64,000 nt of DNA, from contig JAAOMT010000752.1 in NCBI GenBank assembly GCA_016748015.1, forward strand, positions 132,976-196,975, in the 5' to 3' direction. Position numbers and translations under genes: made by a program. This document shows, in pieces, positions 46,219 to 57,924 of this stretch. A model generated the notes under the pieces. That model saw nothing but the letters and a program-made list of their open reading frames with translations. It did not search any database and was not told where the DNA came from. The DNA is from Geosiphon pyriformis (taxonomy: Eukaryota > Glomeromycota > Glomeromycetes > Archaeosporales > Geosiphonaceae). Within the stretch, counting starts at the first letter, position 1, and every line of letters starts with the position of its first letter.

Positions 46219-47785
46219 TTATTGAGAAGGAGGTAGAAGAGGAGCACCATCTGTCAAAGCCAAACCATCCAAGCACGCTGATAGGCTCATGACTGAAACA
46301 GCAAGACCCTCCAACATGGTCTCCAATTTCACAACCTCAAATAAGGCAGTAGAACCCACAACGGTAACAGTCTCATCACCAGTGGTATCACCCGAACTCA
46401 TTTCCATCACTATATCCTCTCTTTAATTCTACAACAGAAGAGTCACCAGCAGCTGACATCCAGGGCTAGGCTGGGGAACCACCAGCATGAATAAATCCAA
46501 CCTCTTAGCCAACTCACTAATTTGTCCCACAAGACTGATAAGACTGCTTTCAATATTTACCAAACACTCTTCCAAATCATTTGCAACAGAAGAGAGAGGT
46601 TTACCAACTTTTTTGGAACCAAAAATTGAACCATCACCAGAAAAACTATGCACCGAAGGAGCACCAACTACCAATGCCCAAGTTCTGCTACCAAAAGAAA
46701 CTGGACGAGTAACAGGTGCCTGCTTCTTCTTATAAATGCTGGCCAAATGAACACGATCCAGATTGGTCACCACCCTTTTCCCATGGCTACCAAAATTCTC
46801 ACCTACTGAACACACTCCACTAGTATGACCACACAGATTGCATGCAGCACAGCAAGCCAGAAAAAAACCAGCCTAGCACAAACTCACTCCCTTAAAAACC
46901 AAAACCGAACCAAAAGCAGCCAACTTGAAAGCTTCATTAGCAAAACAAATAACAGCACACCTATCTTAAACATACGTAACTAGATTACAGCCAATAACAC
47001 AGGTCTTCCCACTATATAAATTCAACAGACCAGAAAAATCATGAGCAGTGGTGCTAACTAGAAGAGTATAAAGCAATGCCCAATGTTGATCTCTCAATAC
47101 CCACATTTGTTTATCACCAACTGCCAAAGCCACACACACCAAACCTTTTCTCATGAGAACTGACCATTTAAATACAACCAAACTGGCAACTTCTGATGAC
47201 TCAAATTCAATTAGGGCCTTTTGCCAAAGACCAATCAATTGCATTTTAATAGAAACAACCCTGCCAAATTTAGAAAAAACTGATTCCACAGCCAACTTTG
47301 GAAGATCAACTGGGATCTTCTTAACAATCACTTCCCAATTCAAATGAATGTTTGCTTTTATGAGATCACCATTGACAACAATTTTTTTACAGACTGCCAT
47401 TTCTTTGGCCTTAATCAAACTAGACTCACTTGTGAAAGTTGAATGAATAATACCAGAAAATTTTGAGGAAGTTGAAGCTCCCCCAAAACCATCAATTTTG
47501 TAAAAAAATTTTTGATTGAAATGAGCTTATCACTATTAGTCCTGTCAGAAACAGCTGACAAATTTACATTCAGAGCAAACAATTTCACTGGCCCGAAACT
47601 ATGACTCTTGAGAACATGTGATTTAGAAGAGGGCAGCTGATTAGACCCATTGATTTTAGGAGGCGACAACACGGAATTGTCATCGTCATTGTTCATAGTA
47701 GCAAATAGAGGCACCTTAAGAGGTTGTTTCAACACATATGTCTGAGTGTGAGTTCTACATGGCATAGTCTCATCCATTTTATCAT
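46219..47785 (-). pseudogene. LINE copy 4 ORF1, main part (broken)
   Basis: Continues from KMDETMPCRTHTQT at 47777, through a linker (PPKINGSNQLPSS), a frameshift near 47500 in a homopolymer, an RRM-like domain at about 47340-47130 (VIVKKIPVDLPK as RNP2-like, KALIEFESSEVA as RNP1-like), a TAA at 46966, the CCHC knuckle CAACNLCGHTSGVC at about 46811-46852, the motif IYKKKQAPVTRPVSFG, and a helical C-terminus (LVGQISELAKRLDLF). It ends SQ-stop at 46219, about 15 bp before ORF2. RNA-binding chaperone role by family. Confidence 0.8.
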
Positions 47786-48658
47786 TGTTACTTATAGAAT
47801 ATAGGAAATATAGTATTATTAGTCAGTAGATATTAGCCAATCAGAGGTAGATGTAGTAAATGTGGAATTTCAGAATTTCTCTTAGAGGAATTGCAGGATT
47901 CTAGAAATTTCAGAATTTCCCAACAAGGAATTGCAGGATTCCAGAATTCTAGGATTCCTCTCATCAGGAATTGCAGGATTCCTGTTGCAAAAAATTGAGA
48001 AATTGAGAAATCTCAATTATGTATATATAGCAGTAGTATTAAAAGCTAAAAAGACAGACCTCTCAGTTTAGATTTAATCTAAGCAACCTTTCAGTTCCCA
48101 ATCATCAAATAAATAATTATTCCATATCTCAACCCACTCTTCACTATCAACACTTCATGTTGATAGTAATTGATACTTAACCATGCTAGAACAATAGCTC
48201 TTGATCATGGCTATTGACGAGATACTAATGTACTAAATTGTCTTGGCTTATTTTCTCTATTTTCTTTATTTTTATTTTCTTTATTTTATTTTTTTTCTTT
48301 CTTTGATTTTGTTGTTGTATATTAATTGATTAAAAAATTAAGTGCTGAGTTATTGATGTCAAGGATAGTCTGGTAAAAGACCCAGAAATAAGGGTAGAAT
48401 TTTATATATTATCAGATAGCTTACCAGAAGGGCATAACTGCCAGACTAAATCCAGCCACCATGCTGAGAAAGAAATTGGAAAAACTCTTGGAAAGATACA
48501 TTTATTATTGACACTATTGAATCTCTGTCCATTATACAAAGAACTCCATCAAAATCTTCAGATACAACACTTACAGAACTTCATCAATGGAAGTAGTTTT
48601 TGAGCACCAAGTTACAGGTTTGTTATTAATTCAACAGCAGAAATAATCATCTGTAACA
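47786..48658 (+). repeat. 5' LTR of element C
   Basis: 873 bp, TGTTACTTATAG to TCTGTAACA. It holds the palindromic array (47860-48000), TATATATAG at 48022-48030, and T-rich tracts (48250-48300). It is 17 bp shorter than the 3' LTR because of one repeat unit fewer. Downstream of the TATA box it aligns with LTR B. Confidence 0.93.
47860..48000 (+). repeat. U3 array of palindromic GGAATT/GGATTC units (family C)
   Basis: Repeated blocks such as GGAATTGCAGGATTCCAG and AGAAATTTCAGAATTTC, each self-complementary in part, upstream of the TATA box. The 3' LTR (57108-57250) has an additional ~17-bp unit. Decayed versions are in the solo LTR (37770-37890) and at 13970-14100. Confidence 0.75.
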
Positions 48659-48660
48659 TT

Positions 48661-48692
48661 TGGTGCTCTCTGTAAGGTATAATCTTACAGAG
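48661..48692 (+). promoter_or_regulatory. Primer binding site and hairpin of element C
   Basis: TGGTGCTCTC (48661-48670) two bases after the LTR, identical to element A. It overlaps a perfect 9-bp hairpin: CTCTGTAAG (48668-48676), 7-base loop, CTTACAGAG (48684-48692). A related imperfect hairpin is at the same place in element B. A role in primer placement, dimerisation or packaging is speculation. Confidence 0.65.
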
Positions 48693-48720
48693 AACCAGCA
48701 CTGACAATACCAAACCAAAA

Positions 48721-50510
48721 GTGGCAGAATCAGAAATAATAGGGACAAACCATCTAGGATTTGCAAAAGCTTTATTTCAACAGTACAGCCAGCAGCTAGG
48801 CCTAACCAACAACTATTATCCAGCAGAATCAGCTTTCAACTTCTATGTCAATGAAAGAATCACAGATTTTCTAGGAAGACCAGTTGATATTGAATCAGCA
48901 AGAAAAAATTTCTATTCGGAACTAATCCAACACACCAACTTATCCAGAAATCACAGCTTTGCACCCATCATCAAAGAAATCAACCAAGAAATTGAAAGAT
49001 ATACACAAAAGACATTCCCTATTACTTACCAGGACAAAGGCAAAGAAAAACTACAGACACCAGCAGTAACACCCAAAGGAATACAAATTTCTAACTGGAA
49101 GAAACAAAGAATTGAATCTCCAATATACTCATTATACCATCACACACCTGAAAGTACCATCAACATCGTATCAGCAGACGCGTCCACCAGTACAAAGACA
49201 CTGCTAGCAAGAATTGCATTTCAGAGTAAACAAAAAAAAACAAACTATTAGGGGCATACAGCGATTATTTTGAAGGATTTAAATCGAGATTGTCAATACC
49301 ATTAGGATTCCAATCACCACCTCATCAGCCAGATTTTGGAACTGTCAGTCCCTAGGAAATTACTAAATCAGAAGAAGAAGAAAATGAGGATTAGGAATTC
49401 AATTACCAAAACCCAATCCTAGAAGACTGGAACATTCAAACTCAGCAACATTTAGAAAATTTGGAAATCAAAATGCCGAATATTCGAATTCTGCCAAATC
49501 AAAGAAATCAAAACCCCAAATTAATTAATCAGCAAAACTTACCTCTGGTAATTGTCATCAATCAACCACCAATTAATCCTATAGCCAAACCCATACAACA
49601 GCCACTTCAACTATCATTCCAACAACTAGTATAATAACAACTGCTTCAACAGCCATCACAACCACCTAACTTAGATCCAATAACTTACATACCAATTGCA
49701 AAACTTGACAACTTTACTGGTGAAGAAAATGATGCTTAAGTATGGCTGAATGATATAGAAAAGGCCATCACAGCCAACAGATGGAATGACGCCCAAGCAA
49801 TGCAAGCCATTTTCTACTTTCTCAAAGATACTGCCAATTCATGGTATCAGAGCTTGGTTAATAAACCACAAGATTTCAATGCCTTCAAAGTGGAATTCCT
49901 AAGATACTTCAGCAACAATAACAGCATCAATTGTCTAGTTAATATATTTACTACCATGAAACAAGGAGAAACTGAAGCGGTCACCACTTACCTGGGACAC
50001 TTCCATCAAAACCTGTGCCAAATTTAAGTAAATGATGCCAACTATTTCACAGCCCCACAGATACTCAACCAGTTTATCCATGGCCTGTGCAGCAGCATCT
50101 TGCAACATGTATGTCCGTTGCATCCAGGCATTCTTCAAGATACAGTCACACACGCCAGAGATTTTGAATCTGCTGAGTCAGAGACTAATCATGCCCAAGC
50201 TGTTAATCTAGTAATGAACAAATCATCTGAATTGGATTCCAAATTGGAGAAGTTCAGTAAGTCAATTAATAAAAGATTGGAAGAATACTTAGCTGACAAT
50301 CACACCATTTATCAGCCTCCACAACAATGCAATAATCAAGGAAACTCTAATCGTGCCCAAAATCAACCATGTTCATCTTCATTGACCAATCAACAATGAC
50401 AACAGGAAACACATATCTGCCACTATTGTGGTAAACAAGAACATATTTAAATCAACTGCCGTCAGCATTTAAATAACCAACAATTGGGAAATTAATATCA
50501 AAACCCCAAT
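48721..50510 (+). pseudogene. Element C gag (broken)
   Basis: The first codon of the homologous region is GTG (48721), where element B has ATG. N-terminal domain VAESEIIGTNHLGF...; a frameshift in a run of nine A near 49240; capsid-like domain at about 49690-50100 (VWLNDIEKAITANRW, LGHFHQNLCQI); helix VMNKSSELDSKLEKF; CCHC knuckle CHYCGKQEHI-stop-INC at 50418-50459 with a TAA inside. The Gln-rich linkers (about 49590-49670 and after 50290) are typical of these gags. Several TAG/TAA at Gln codons. Confidence 0.8.
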
Positions 50511-50969
50511 TGCTGGTTTCAAACTCTGAATCAGTACCCAAATCAAAACCAACCCACTTACCTACCAGTGATGCAGTCATCAGTCTATTAATCTCCAGTG
50601 TATCAAGCTCCAATCTATCAACTGCAGCCACAAGTAATTTATCAACAACCACAGTCACAAATAATCTATTAACCCCAACAAATCCAAACACCACTCCAAA
50701 GCTTACCACCCAACAGAACCCAAAGACCAAGAATAACTCAACAGAGCTGGAGATTGGTGATGGTAGTTCATCAACTGATCCCCAGTTCTTCACAGCAACC
50801 ATTTGGATTATGCCAGTGGAATTCGGGTGCTGGTCAACCCCAGAACCCGAATTCCCAAAACTATTTAAGTCTCTTGGTTACCCCAGAAGATGCTTCACCC
50901 AGCAATCAGGAACTCACCTAAAAACAACAAACACATACCAGCAATATTCCACCAGCAACAGTCACCAAT

Positions 50970-51470
50970 GACAAATTACTGGACGCCATTTTTTCATTCA
51001 AACTCGAGGAACCGTCAACCATATCATTATTTAGTGGAGCCGCACTGGAAGAAAAGCCAATTACCATCATGTACACTGATGTGTAAATTGATGGCCATTA
51101 CATCAAACTAATTCTTGACAGTGGTTCAGCAGATAGCATCATCACATGACAACTTATGGATCAATTAGGTCGCCGAGTTGATCAAACTGCTAGCACCAGA
51201 ATCATTATGGCTGATGGAGTAACCAAGACTCCAATTGGTAAAATTGATAACTTACCAATCGAAATTAACAGCATCATAGTATCAATCAAAGTACTTGTTA
51301 TGGAAGCCACCCAATACTAAGCTCTAGTTAGTAATGACTGGCTGTCCAAGATGAACACCACTCTGGACTAGAATACACAAGAGCTCCAACTCAGCCAGAA
51401 CAGGCAACACACGTGAGTACCAGCCACATGTGGTTACTTCAAGGCTACCAACATTATGGCACCACTAATC
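50970..51470 (+). pseudogene. Element C aspartic protease (broken)
   Basis: KPITIMYTDV then a stop, IKLILDSGSADSIIT with DSG at 51117-51125, VTKTPIGKIDNLPIEI, and LVSNDWLSKMNTT. TAA at 51085 and other stops. Same order and spacing as in A and B. Confidence 0.75.
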
Positions 51471-52600
51471 GACTTCGAGAAAGAAAAACAAAAACCTACC
51501 TGGGAAGCCTACCAAGTATCATGGGCTGATGAAAAGCACAATGAACTGCCACCAATACTCTCTTAGAACAACAATGGGAAAGGAAAGCAAACAAACAAAC
51601 TTACCTGGGAAACTGACAATCTGACTTGGACTGACAATGAACAAGAAAAAGCCTCCAGTTGGGAATAGAATGAAGATAAAGAAAAAGAAAAAGGAATGCT
51701 ACCAACTGCCACTATTTATAATTCCTACATCCACCACACTCTACAACAATTCAATTATTGATGGCCAAGGCTTGTATGCATCGATTGCAGTAAGAAACTG
51801 TCGTTAATGGGTGCATGCTGTGGTGACAATGAGAAATACCACACCGCAACAAAGTTTTACTGTTGTCTATGCTTACTCGAACACTTTGGATGACCAAAGA
51901 AGCAAGGAAAATGAGATAACCAATCTTGTCTTGCTTGTAGGAAGACCCTGCTAGATGAAGGGATGTGGAATAACATCCCAAGATGTGGAAGAACATATGA
52001 CATGTCATGTCAATACATGATTCTAATAAGTGACTGGGTAAAAAAAAGAACACCAATAGAAGCAGCCTGGAGAAGAGCTGTGCAGCAACTAAACAGTTGT
52101 CCACATGACAATGACAAAATTTGGAGAATGGCAATTGACAAAATAAAAGGAGCAATACCCAAAGAGATCAGAGAAATCAAAAACAATCTACCAGAACCTA
52201 TCAAGCTTGACTGGAACACAGAGCCAGTCATAAATTTTCTGGAACCAGAAGAGTTCCATGAACACTACCAGAACTTGGCACTCACTAGAGAAGAGCAAGA
52301 ACAATGGCTAGCACAGTTGAATACAAGACTGTGTCACTATTGTTTAATTTCTAGTGACTTTGAATATTGTGATAATTGTAATCCCATTTACAATCCACTA
52401 CCATGCATGATCTACATAATCCCTGAAAAGGAAAAACCAATTAGCAGCTGCGCATCAGAATCAGAATTGCCACTCGATTCTAATTCAAACCCTGACAATG
52501 ACAATGACAAGAATAATAGTTCCAGCTCTGTTCAAAACAGCAATAACAATAACAACAATATCAACTCAGATTCAAACTCTGACTCAAACAATAAACAATA
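51471..52600 (+). pseudogene. Element C Cys-rich putative zinc module
   Basis: After repeated W/T/E/K-rich linker segments (KPTWEAYQVSWADE, KLTWETDNLTWTD), Cys pairs: LVCIDCSKKLS (about 51771-51803), FYCCLCLLEHFG, CLACRKTLLDEG, and MSCQYMILISDWVKK. A long open stretch (51963-52874) contains a helical middle (EAAWRRAVQQLNSC ... KIWRMAIDKIKGAIPKEI) and the second Cys set LCHYCLISSDFEYCDNC (52329-52379), followed by an Asn/Ser/Asp-rich linker. It is the clearest full view of this module after element A. Confidence 0.65.
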
Positions 52601-53460
52601 TATCGCGCTTCCTGACCTCATCAAAGAACAAGAACTGAAATGGTTCAGTGATAATAATGAAGGTATTATGTCAGAACACGTGCATGATACTGATGCAGGA
52701 TTTGATCTAAGATATCCGGAAACAGAAGCCATTAAATTGGAACCACATACACGCACCTGCATCGATTTGAAAATAGCACTGGAAATTCTAGCAACAACAA
52801 TGGTTCAATTAGCATTTAGGAGTAGTTTAGCGAAAAAAAAGATTAATATAAGAAGAGAAATAATTAATGCATAATATGTAGGAAATATTATCGCTATGCT
52901 ACAAAATAACTCGGAAAAGACTTATATAATAGAGCCCAATGAAAAGATAGCACAGGCAATATTTCTGCCTCTGGTTAGAGTAGCTCAGTTAGTATCAGTA
53001 GAAAAGAAAGAGGAATTAGGAATAACAGTGAGAGGAATACAGGGATTTGGGTTAACAGGTAGAATAGATATACCAATTAATATGGCGGAGGAAGAAATTG
53101 TTGACCAAGGAAAAATTATCTCAACCAGTCAAGCTATTTTTATTCCACCATATAACCAGTACATGCTAGCAATAAAAAGGAAGGAAAAAGACCAAGCACA
53201 AATTTTTGAAGCAGAAGCCAGTCTTTGTGAATTAGGAGAAGTTGGACTCATTAATCTTCACATACCAGCCAAAGATTACAGCCACATCAAAATTTCCATC
53301 TACAGCAACACAGGAAATGTTATAGTAATACCAGCCAGAATCATCATTGGATACTTAAACACTAAAATAAAGGATCAACTACCAAACTCTATTCCAGACT
53401 TTCCACAACTTTGTGGATATGTCAATATCACATCACAAACAATATACAGATGAAGTGAAT
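52601..53460 (+). pseudogene. dut-like: Element C dUTPase and linker (one main stop)
   Basis: Motif 1 DTDAGFDLRYP (about 52687-52719), motif 2 FRSSLAKKKIN (about 52816-52848), motif 3 REIINA-stop-YVGNIIAML, where the family's G-G-V-I-D reads R-E-I-I-N (catalytic Asp lost) and TAA follows at 52872, motif 4 EKIAQAIFLPLV, motif 5 RGIQGFGLTGR (53030-53062). The linker has YNQYMLAIKRKEKD, LINLHIPAKDYSHIK, IPARIIIGYL and LCGYVNITSQTIYR, and ends at TGA 53451. Loss of the catalytic Asp means this domain is inactive. Otherwise it is readable and supports the same domain in all three elements. Confidence 0.85.
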
Positions 53461-54900
53461 GTTATTTGCTCCAACCAGAACAATTGGAACAAATGAACAT
53501 GGGAAACTTAAATCCACCCCAATGTATGCAACTCAAGATGTTGTTCAACCAGTTTAATGACATCTTTGCCAGTGAAAATAAGTTTGGCCGAACTGACATC
53601 ATCCAGCATCAGATCAAGATTGGAGATACAATGCCAATTAAAAAAAGAGCATACAGAATGCCACCAGCCAGCCATGAGATTATTTGTTAAGAAATAAACT
53701 GAATACTTGACAATGGGCTAATTCAGCTATTAATGAGTCCATAGTTATTACCAGTGATATTTATTCATAAGAAAAATGGAAAGATCCAATTTTGTGTAGA
53801 CTACAGGAAACTCAATAGTGTAACTCGTAGAAACAGCTATTCAACTTTATGGATACAGAAATTATTCAATGCTTTTGGCGGGAACAAATGGTTCTCAATA
53901 TTAGACTTAGACAGTGGTTACTAACAAGTGGCCATGGATTCAGCTGACAAAAAGAAGACAGCATTTACCACGAGAGAAGAGAATTTTGAATTTGAAATAA
54001 TGTCATTTGGTTTAACCAATGCACCAGCCACTTTCCAATGGCTAATTGAAATTGTCTATACTGGCTTATTGTGGAAATCAGTAGTTGTATACTTGGATGA
54101 CACCAATGTATTCTCAAAAACATTTGATGATCATCTTCATCATTTTCAACAAGTGTTTGAAAGACTAAGAAGAGCAGGACTAAAGTTAAATGCAACAAAG
54201 TGCTTCTTTGGCAAAACAGAACTAAAATTCTTGAAACATATAGTCAGCAAAGACAGCATCAAAACGGATCCAGAGAAAATAGAGATAGTAAAGAACTTTT
54301 CAGTGCCAACCAATATGACAGAACTGAAATCATTCTTGAGATTTGCCAGCTACTATTGACGTTTTATCAAGAACTTTTCCAAGATAGCGCAGCCACTCAA
54401 CCAACTGCAAACCAAGAATACAAAATATGAATGGACAGAAAGTCAACAAAAAGCTTTTAATATTCTGAAAAGAAAACTCATTCAAGCTTTAGTACTGATC
54501 TATCCAGATCACAGCAAACCATTTATCATCACCACTGATGCATCTAGCCAAACATTGGGAGCAGTATTATCTCAAAAAGAACCAGACGGCAGAGAACATC
54601 CAATAGCATATGCCAGCAGAGGTTTAACACCAGCCAAAAAGAACTATGGAACACTGGAACAAAAACACTTAGCAATATACTGGTTAGTCATGAAATGAAA
54701 AGAATACTTGAGCCAGAAGTTTGAAGTATACACAGATTACAAGGGATTAACATCACTCCAAAAACAAGAATTTGGAGATGGAAGACAGTCAAGATGGAAA
54801 ATGGCACTCACACCATACAATTATACTATACATTACAAAAAAGGAAAAGACAACGGAAATGCTGACGGTTTGTCATGAATGAGACAAATCTAAGAACATT
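53461..54900 (+). pseudogene. Element C RT and RNase H (broken)
   Basis: RT: FNQFNDIFASENKFG, HQIKIGDTMPIKKRAYR, IQFCVDYRKLNSVT, WFSILDLDSGY, FGLTNAPATFQ, active site VVVYLDDTNVFSKT with YLDD at 54090-54101, KLNATKCFFGKTELKF. RNase H: FIITTDASSQTLGAVLSQ (Asp), YGTLEQKHLAIYW (Glu), VYTDYKGLTSL (Asp), KGKDNGNADGLS (last Asp). Stops are scattered (53688 TAA, TAG for Trp near 53742, TGA for Arg at 54358) but catalytic residues of both domains are intact. Confidence 0.85.
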
Positions 54901-54959
54901 TTAACACAAAAATATAACAAAACCAAAACAATATCAACGAAAAATATAACAAAAGATGA

Positions 54960-56338
54960 ACATACAAAAATATCAACAACTTCAACATTATATAAACACT
55001 TAACAGTTCAAGGAGAATTTATCTCAAATGGAATGAAAGAGTATCAAACAACAATCAAAATATTTTATCACTCACTAAAATATATTTTATTAGAAAAATA
55101 GAAAAAATCTAGATCAACCAACCAGAGTAATTACAGAGCCAAAAAAAGAGACAATATTATTTAACATGTACTCAAATCTAACAACAGGACATTTTCATAA
55201 AGAAGCAACCATAGAAAGAACCAGAAAAAGATACTATTAGCCATCAATATATCCAGACATCATCCAATATGTTCAAAATTGTGATGCTTGTCAGTGAAGA
55301 AGAGGTACAAAACCCAGTGAACCATTAAGACCAATCAAAATAGAACAACTATTTGACCATGTTGGAATTGATCTAGTCAAACCATTAACAATTACCAGTA
55401 GAGGAAACAGGTACATAGCAATAGCCATGGACTATCTCACTAAATGGCCAGAGACGAAAGCAATTCAAAGAGCGGATGCAGAATCCATTGCCAAATTTGT
55501 TCATTAGAATTTGATCTGTCAACATGGATGTCCAAAAGAATTATTATCAGATCAAGAAACTTATTTTGTGAACAAAACATTAACAGAATTGAGCCAAAGA
55601 TTCGGAATTAAGAGACCACTATCATCACTATACCATCCACAAACCAATAGATTAGTTGAAAGATTTAACAGAACATTGTGTAAAGCAATAGCTAAACTCA
55701 GCCAAGAAAACCAGAACAATTGGAATTTGTTGATACCATCAGTACTATTTGCTTATTGGACAATGAAGCAAGATACTACACAAGCAACACTATTTGAATT
55801 AGTATATGGTAGAACAACAACACTACCAGTGGAAATAGAAGTCAGCACATACTCAACCAAATCAATAACAAAAGAGAATTTCAAAATTACATTGTTGAGA
55901 AGAACATATGACTTAATGGAAACATTAGAAAACAAATAATGAAGAACAGCTGATAATATACAAAAGTCACAAAAGAAACAAAAAAAAAGACATGATAACC
56001 AACTACCAGATAAACCAGTTGAATTCAGGATTAGAGACAAAGTACTACTACATCATACCAAAGCGGAAAAACAATGGAGTGAAAAATTTGACCCTAAATA
56101 AGATGGACCATTTTACATAGAAGAAATTCTAGGAAATGGAGCTTACAAATTAAGATTGAATAACAAAATCTTGACCAAAGCAGCACATGGAAATCAACTG
56201 AAACCATACCATCATATAGCATTATCATCTACCAGTAATATTTCACAATTAGAAGTACAGAGAATATTAGTCCAACCAGATAAAATTCCACAAGATCTGG
56301 AACCAATCATTATCATTGACAACAACATGTCCAATTGA
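54960..56338 (+). pseudogene. Element C integrase (broken)
   Basis: HHCC domain region with GHFHKEATIERTRK and CDACQ (about 55187-55293, with TAG and TGA for Trp/Arg), GIDLVKPLTITSRGN (first Asp; Gly to Lys), LSDQETYFVN (second Asp), YHPQTNRLVERFNRTL (Glu) in an open stretch 55511-55939, and a GPF module DGPFYIEEILGNGAYKLRL near 56102-56158. It ends at TGA 56336. No chromodomain. Confidence 0.82.
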
Positions 56339-57019
56339 TTGACAAAAGAATATATAAGAACATAGTCGACGTGACAGAAGAGATCAGAAAAATGGAGATT
56401 ACAGACAATATCCATTCACTAGTCCAACAAATTTTTCAATTAATCCAACACCAGAAGATAGAAATTACTATCAATTAACAAACCATTCATTACAAAAATA
56501 CAGCAAAGATACCACAAAACAAAGCACAGAAAAGACTTAAAAATGTGGTCGACAAGATCATGACCAAGATAAAATTGGCCATGAAAGAACAACAAATAGT
56601 CAAATTACACCAAGAACTTACCAGAGAAACTTGGAATTGGTGGATACAACAATTTCCAAAAAACTATTGTTATTTTTACTTGGGACAACATGTAAATATC
56701 CAGAACTTGTACACCGACAAAACAAAATGGTTATTCAACATTATAGTATTGGGACAACTAGAACAATTTGTGGAAAAGAACAATCTAACCACACAAGTTC
56801 GAGCCATTTACTGGCTATATATGGGATTTTAAGACTGATCAGAAATCTTACTCAATACAGCAATGGATACAGTTACGAGTAATCAATTGGGAAAAATGAC
56901 CAATGCCCAATTTGAAAAACTACAAAATAAAATAACACAAGTAATACTTGAAAAAAAAGTTCAAGAAATAATCTAAGAAAAGGAATTAAAAGAATTAAAT
57001 TTTGACAGAGCTCAATATT
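56339..57019 (+). pseudogene. Element C extra 3' ORF
   Basis: The open core is 56545-56832 (95 codons, VVDKIMTKIKLAMKEQQ ... FVEKNNLTTQVRAIYWLYMGF); related frames extend on both sides, including a lysine/glutamate-rich helical tail (TNAQFEKLQNKITQVILEKK) to about 57000. There is no membrane segment. It parallels 28061-28624 in element A in place, size class and a shared block ending R-A-x-x-x-L-Y. Unknown family. Confidence 0.55.
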
Positions 57020-57034
57020 AAAAGGAGGGGATAA
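57020..57034 (+). promoter_or_regulatory. Polypurine tract of element C
   Basis: AAAAGGAGGGGATAA directly upstream of TGTTAC of the 3' LTR. Confidence 0.8.
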
Positions 57035-57924
57035 TGTTACTCATAAAATATAGGAAATATAGTATTATTAGTCAGTAGATATTAGCCAATCAGAGGTAGA
57101 TGTAGTAAATGTGGAATTCCAGAATTTCTCTCAGAGGAATTACAGAATTCCAGGAATTTCAGGATTCCCCGACGAAGAATTACAGGATTCTAAAATTCCA
57201 GGATTCTTTTCATCAGGAATTGTAGGATTCTAGAAATCCTAGGATTCCTGTCGCAAAGAATTGAGGAATTGAGAAATCTCAATTATGTATATATAGCAGT
57301 AGTATTAGAAGCTGAAAAGACAGACCTCTCAATTTAGATTTAATCTAAGCAACCTTTCAGTTTCCAATCATCAAATAAATAATTATTCCATATCTTAACC
57401 CACTCTTCACTATTAACACTTCATGTTGATAGTAATTGATACTTAACCACACTAGAACAATAGCTCTTGATCACAGCTATTGACAAGATACTAATGTACT
57501 AAATTGCCTTGGCTTATTTTCTCTATTTTCTTTATTTTTAATTTTTTTATTTTATTTTCTTTCTTTCTTTGATTTTGTTGTTGTATACTAATTGATTAAA
57601 AAATTAAGCACTGAGTTATTGACATCAAGAATAGTCTGGTAAAAGACCCAGAAATAAGAGTAGGATTTTATATATTATTAGATAGCTTACCAGAAGGACA
57701 TGACTGCCAGACTAAATCTGACCACCACGCTAAGAAAGAAATTGGGAAAACTCTTGGAAAAATACATTTACTATTAACACTATTGAATCTCTGTCCATTA
57801 TACAAAGGACTCCATCAAAACCTTTAGATACAACACTTACAGAACATCATCAATGGAAGTAGCTTTTGAGCACCAAGTTACAGGTTTGTTATTAATTCAA
57901 CAATAGAAATAATCATCTGTAATA
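57035..57924 (+). repeat. 3' LTR of element C
   Basis: 890 bp, TGTTACTCATAA to CTGTAATA (decayed TGTAACA), pairing with 47786-48658. It contains one more palindromic unit than the 5' LTR (around 57218-57236). Confidence 0.93.

Larger units (their letters stand above)
47786..57924 (+). mobile_element. Ty3/gypsy element C with dUTPase, complete
   Basis: 10.1 kb between direct LTRs 47786-48658 and 57035-57924, inserted in LINE copy 4 ORF1. The 4-bp flanks TCAT (47782-47785) and TTGT (57925-57928) are both one transition from TCGT, as expected if a CpG in the target decayed differently on each side; with TCGT the LINE ORF1 frame is unbroken (GEDD then KMDETM). All coding modules are present but carry many stops. 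LTRs differ mostly by C/T and A/G, noticeably more than those of element A. Confidence 0.93.
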
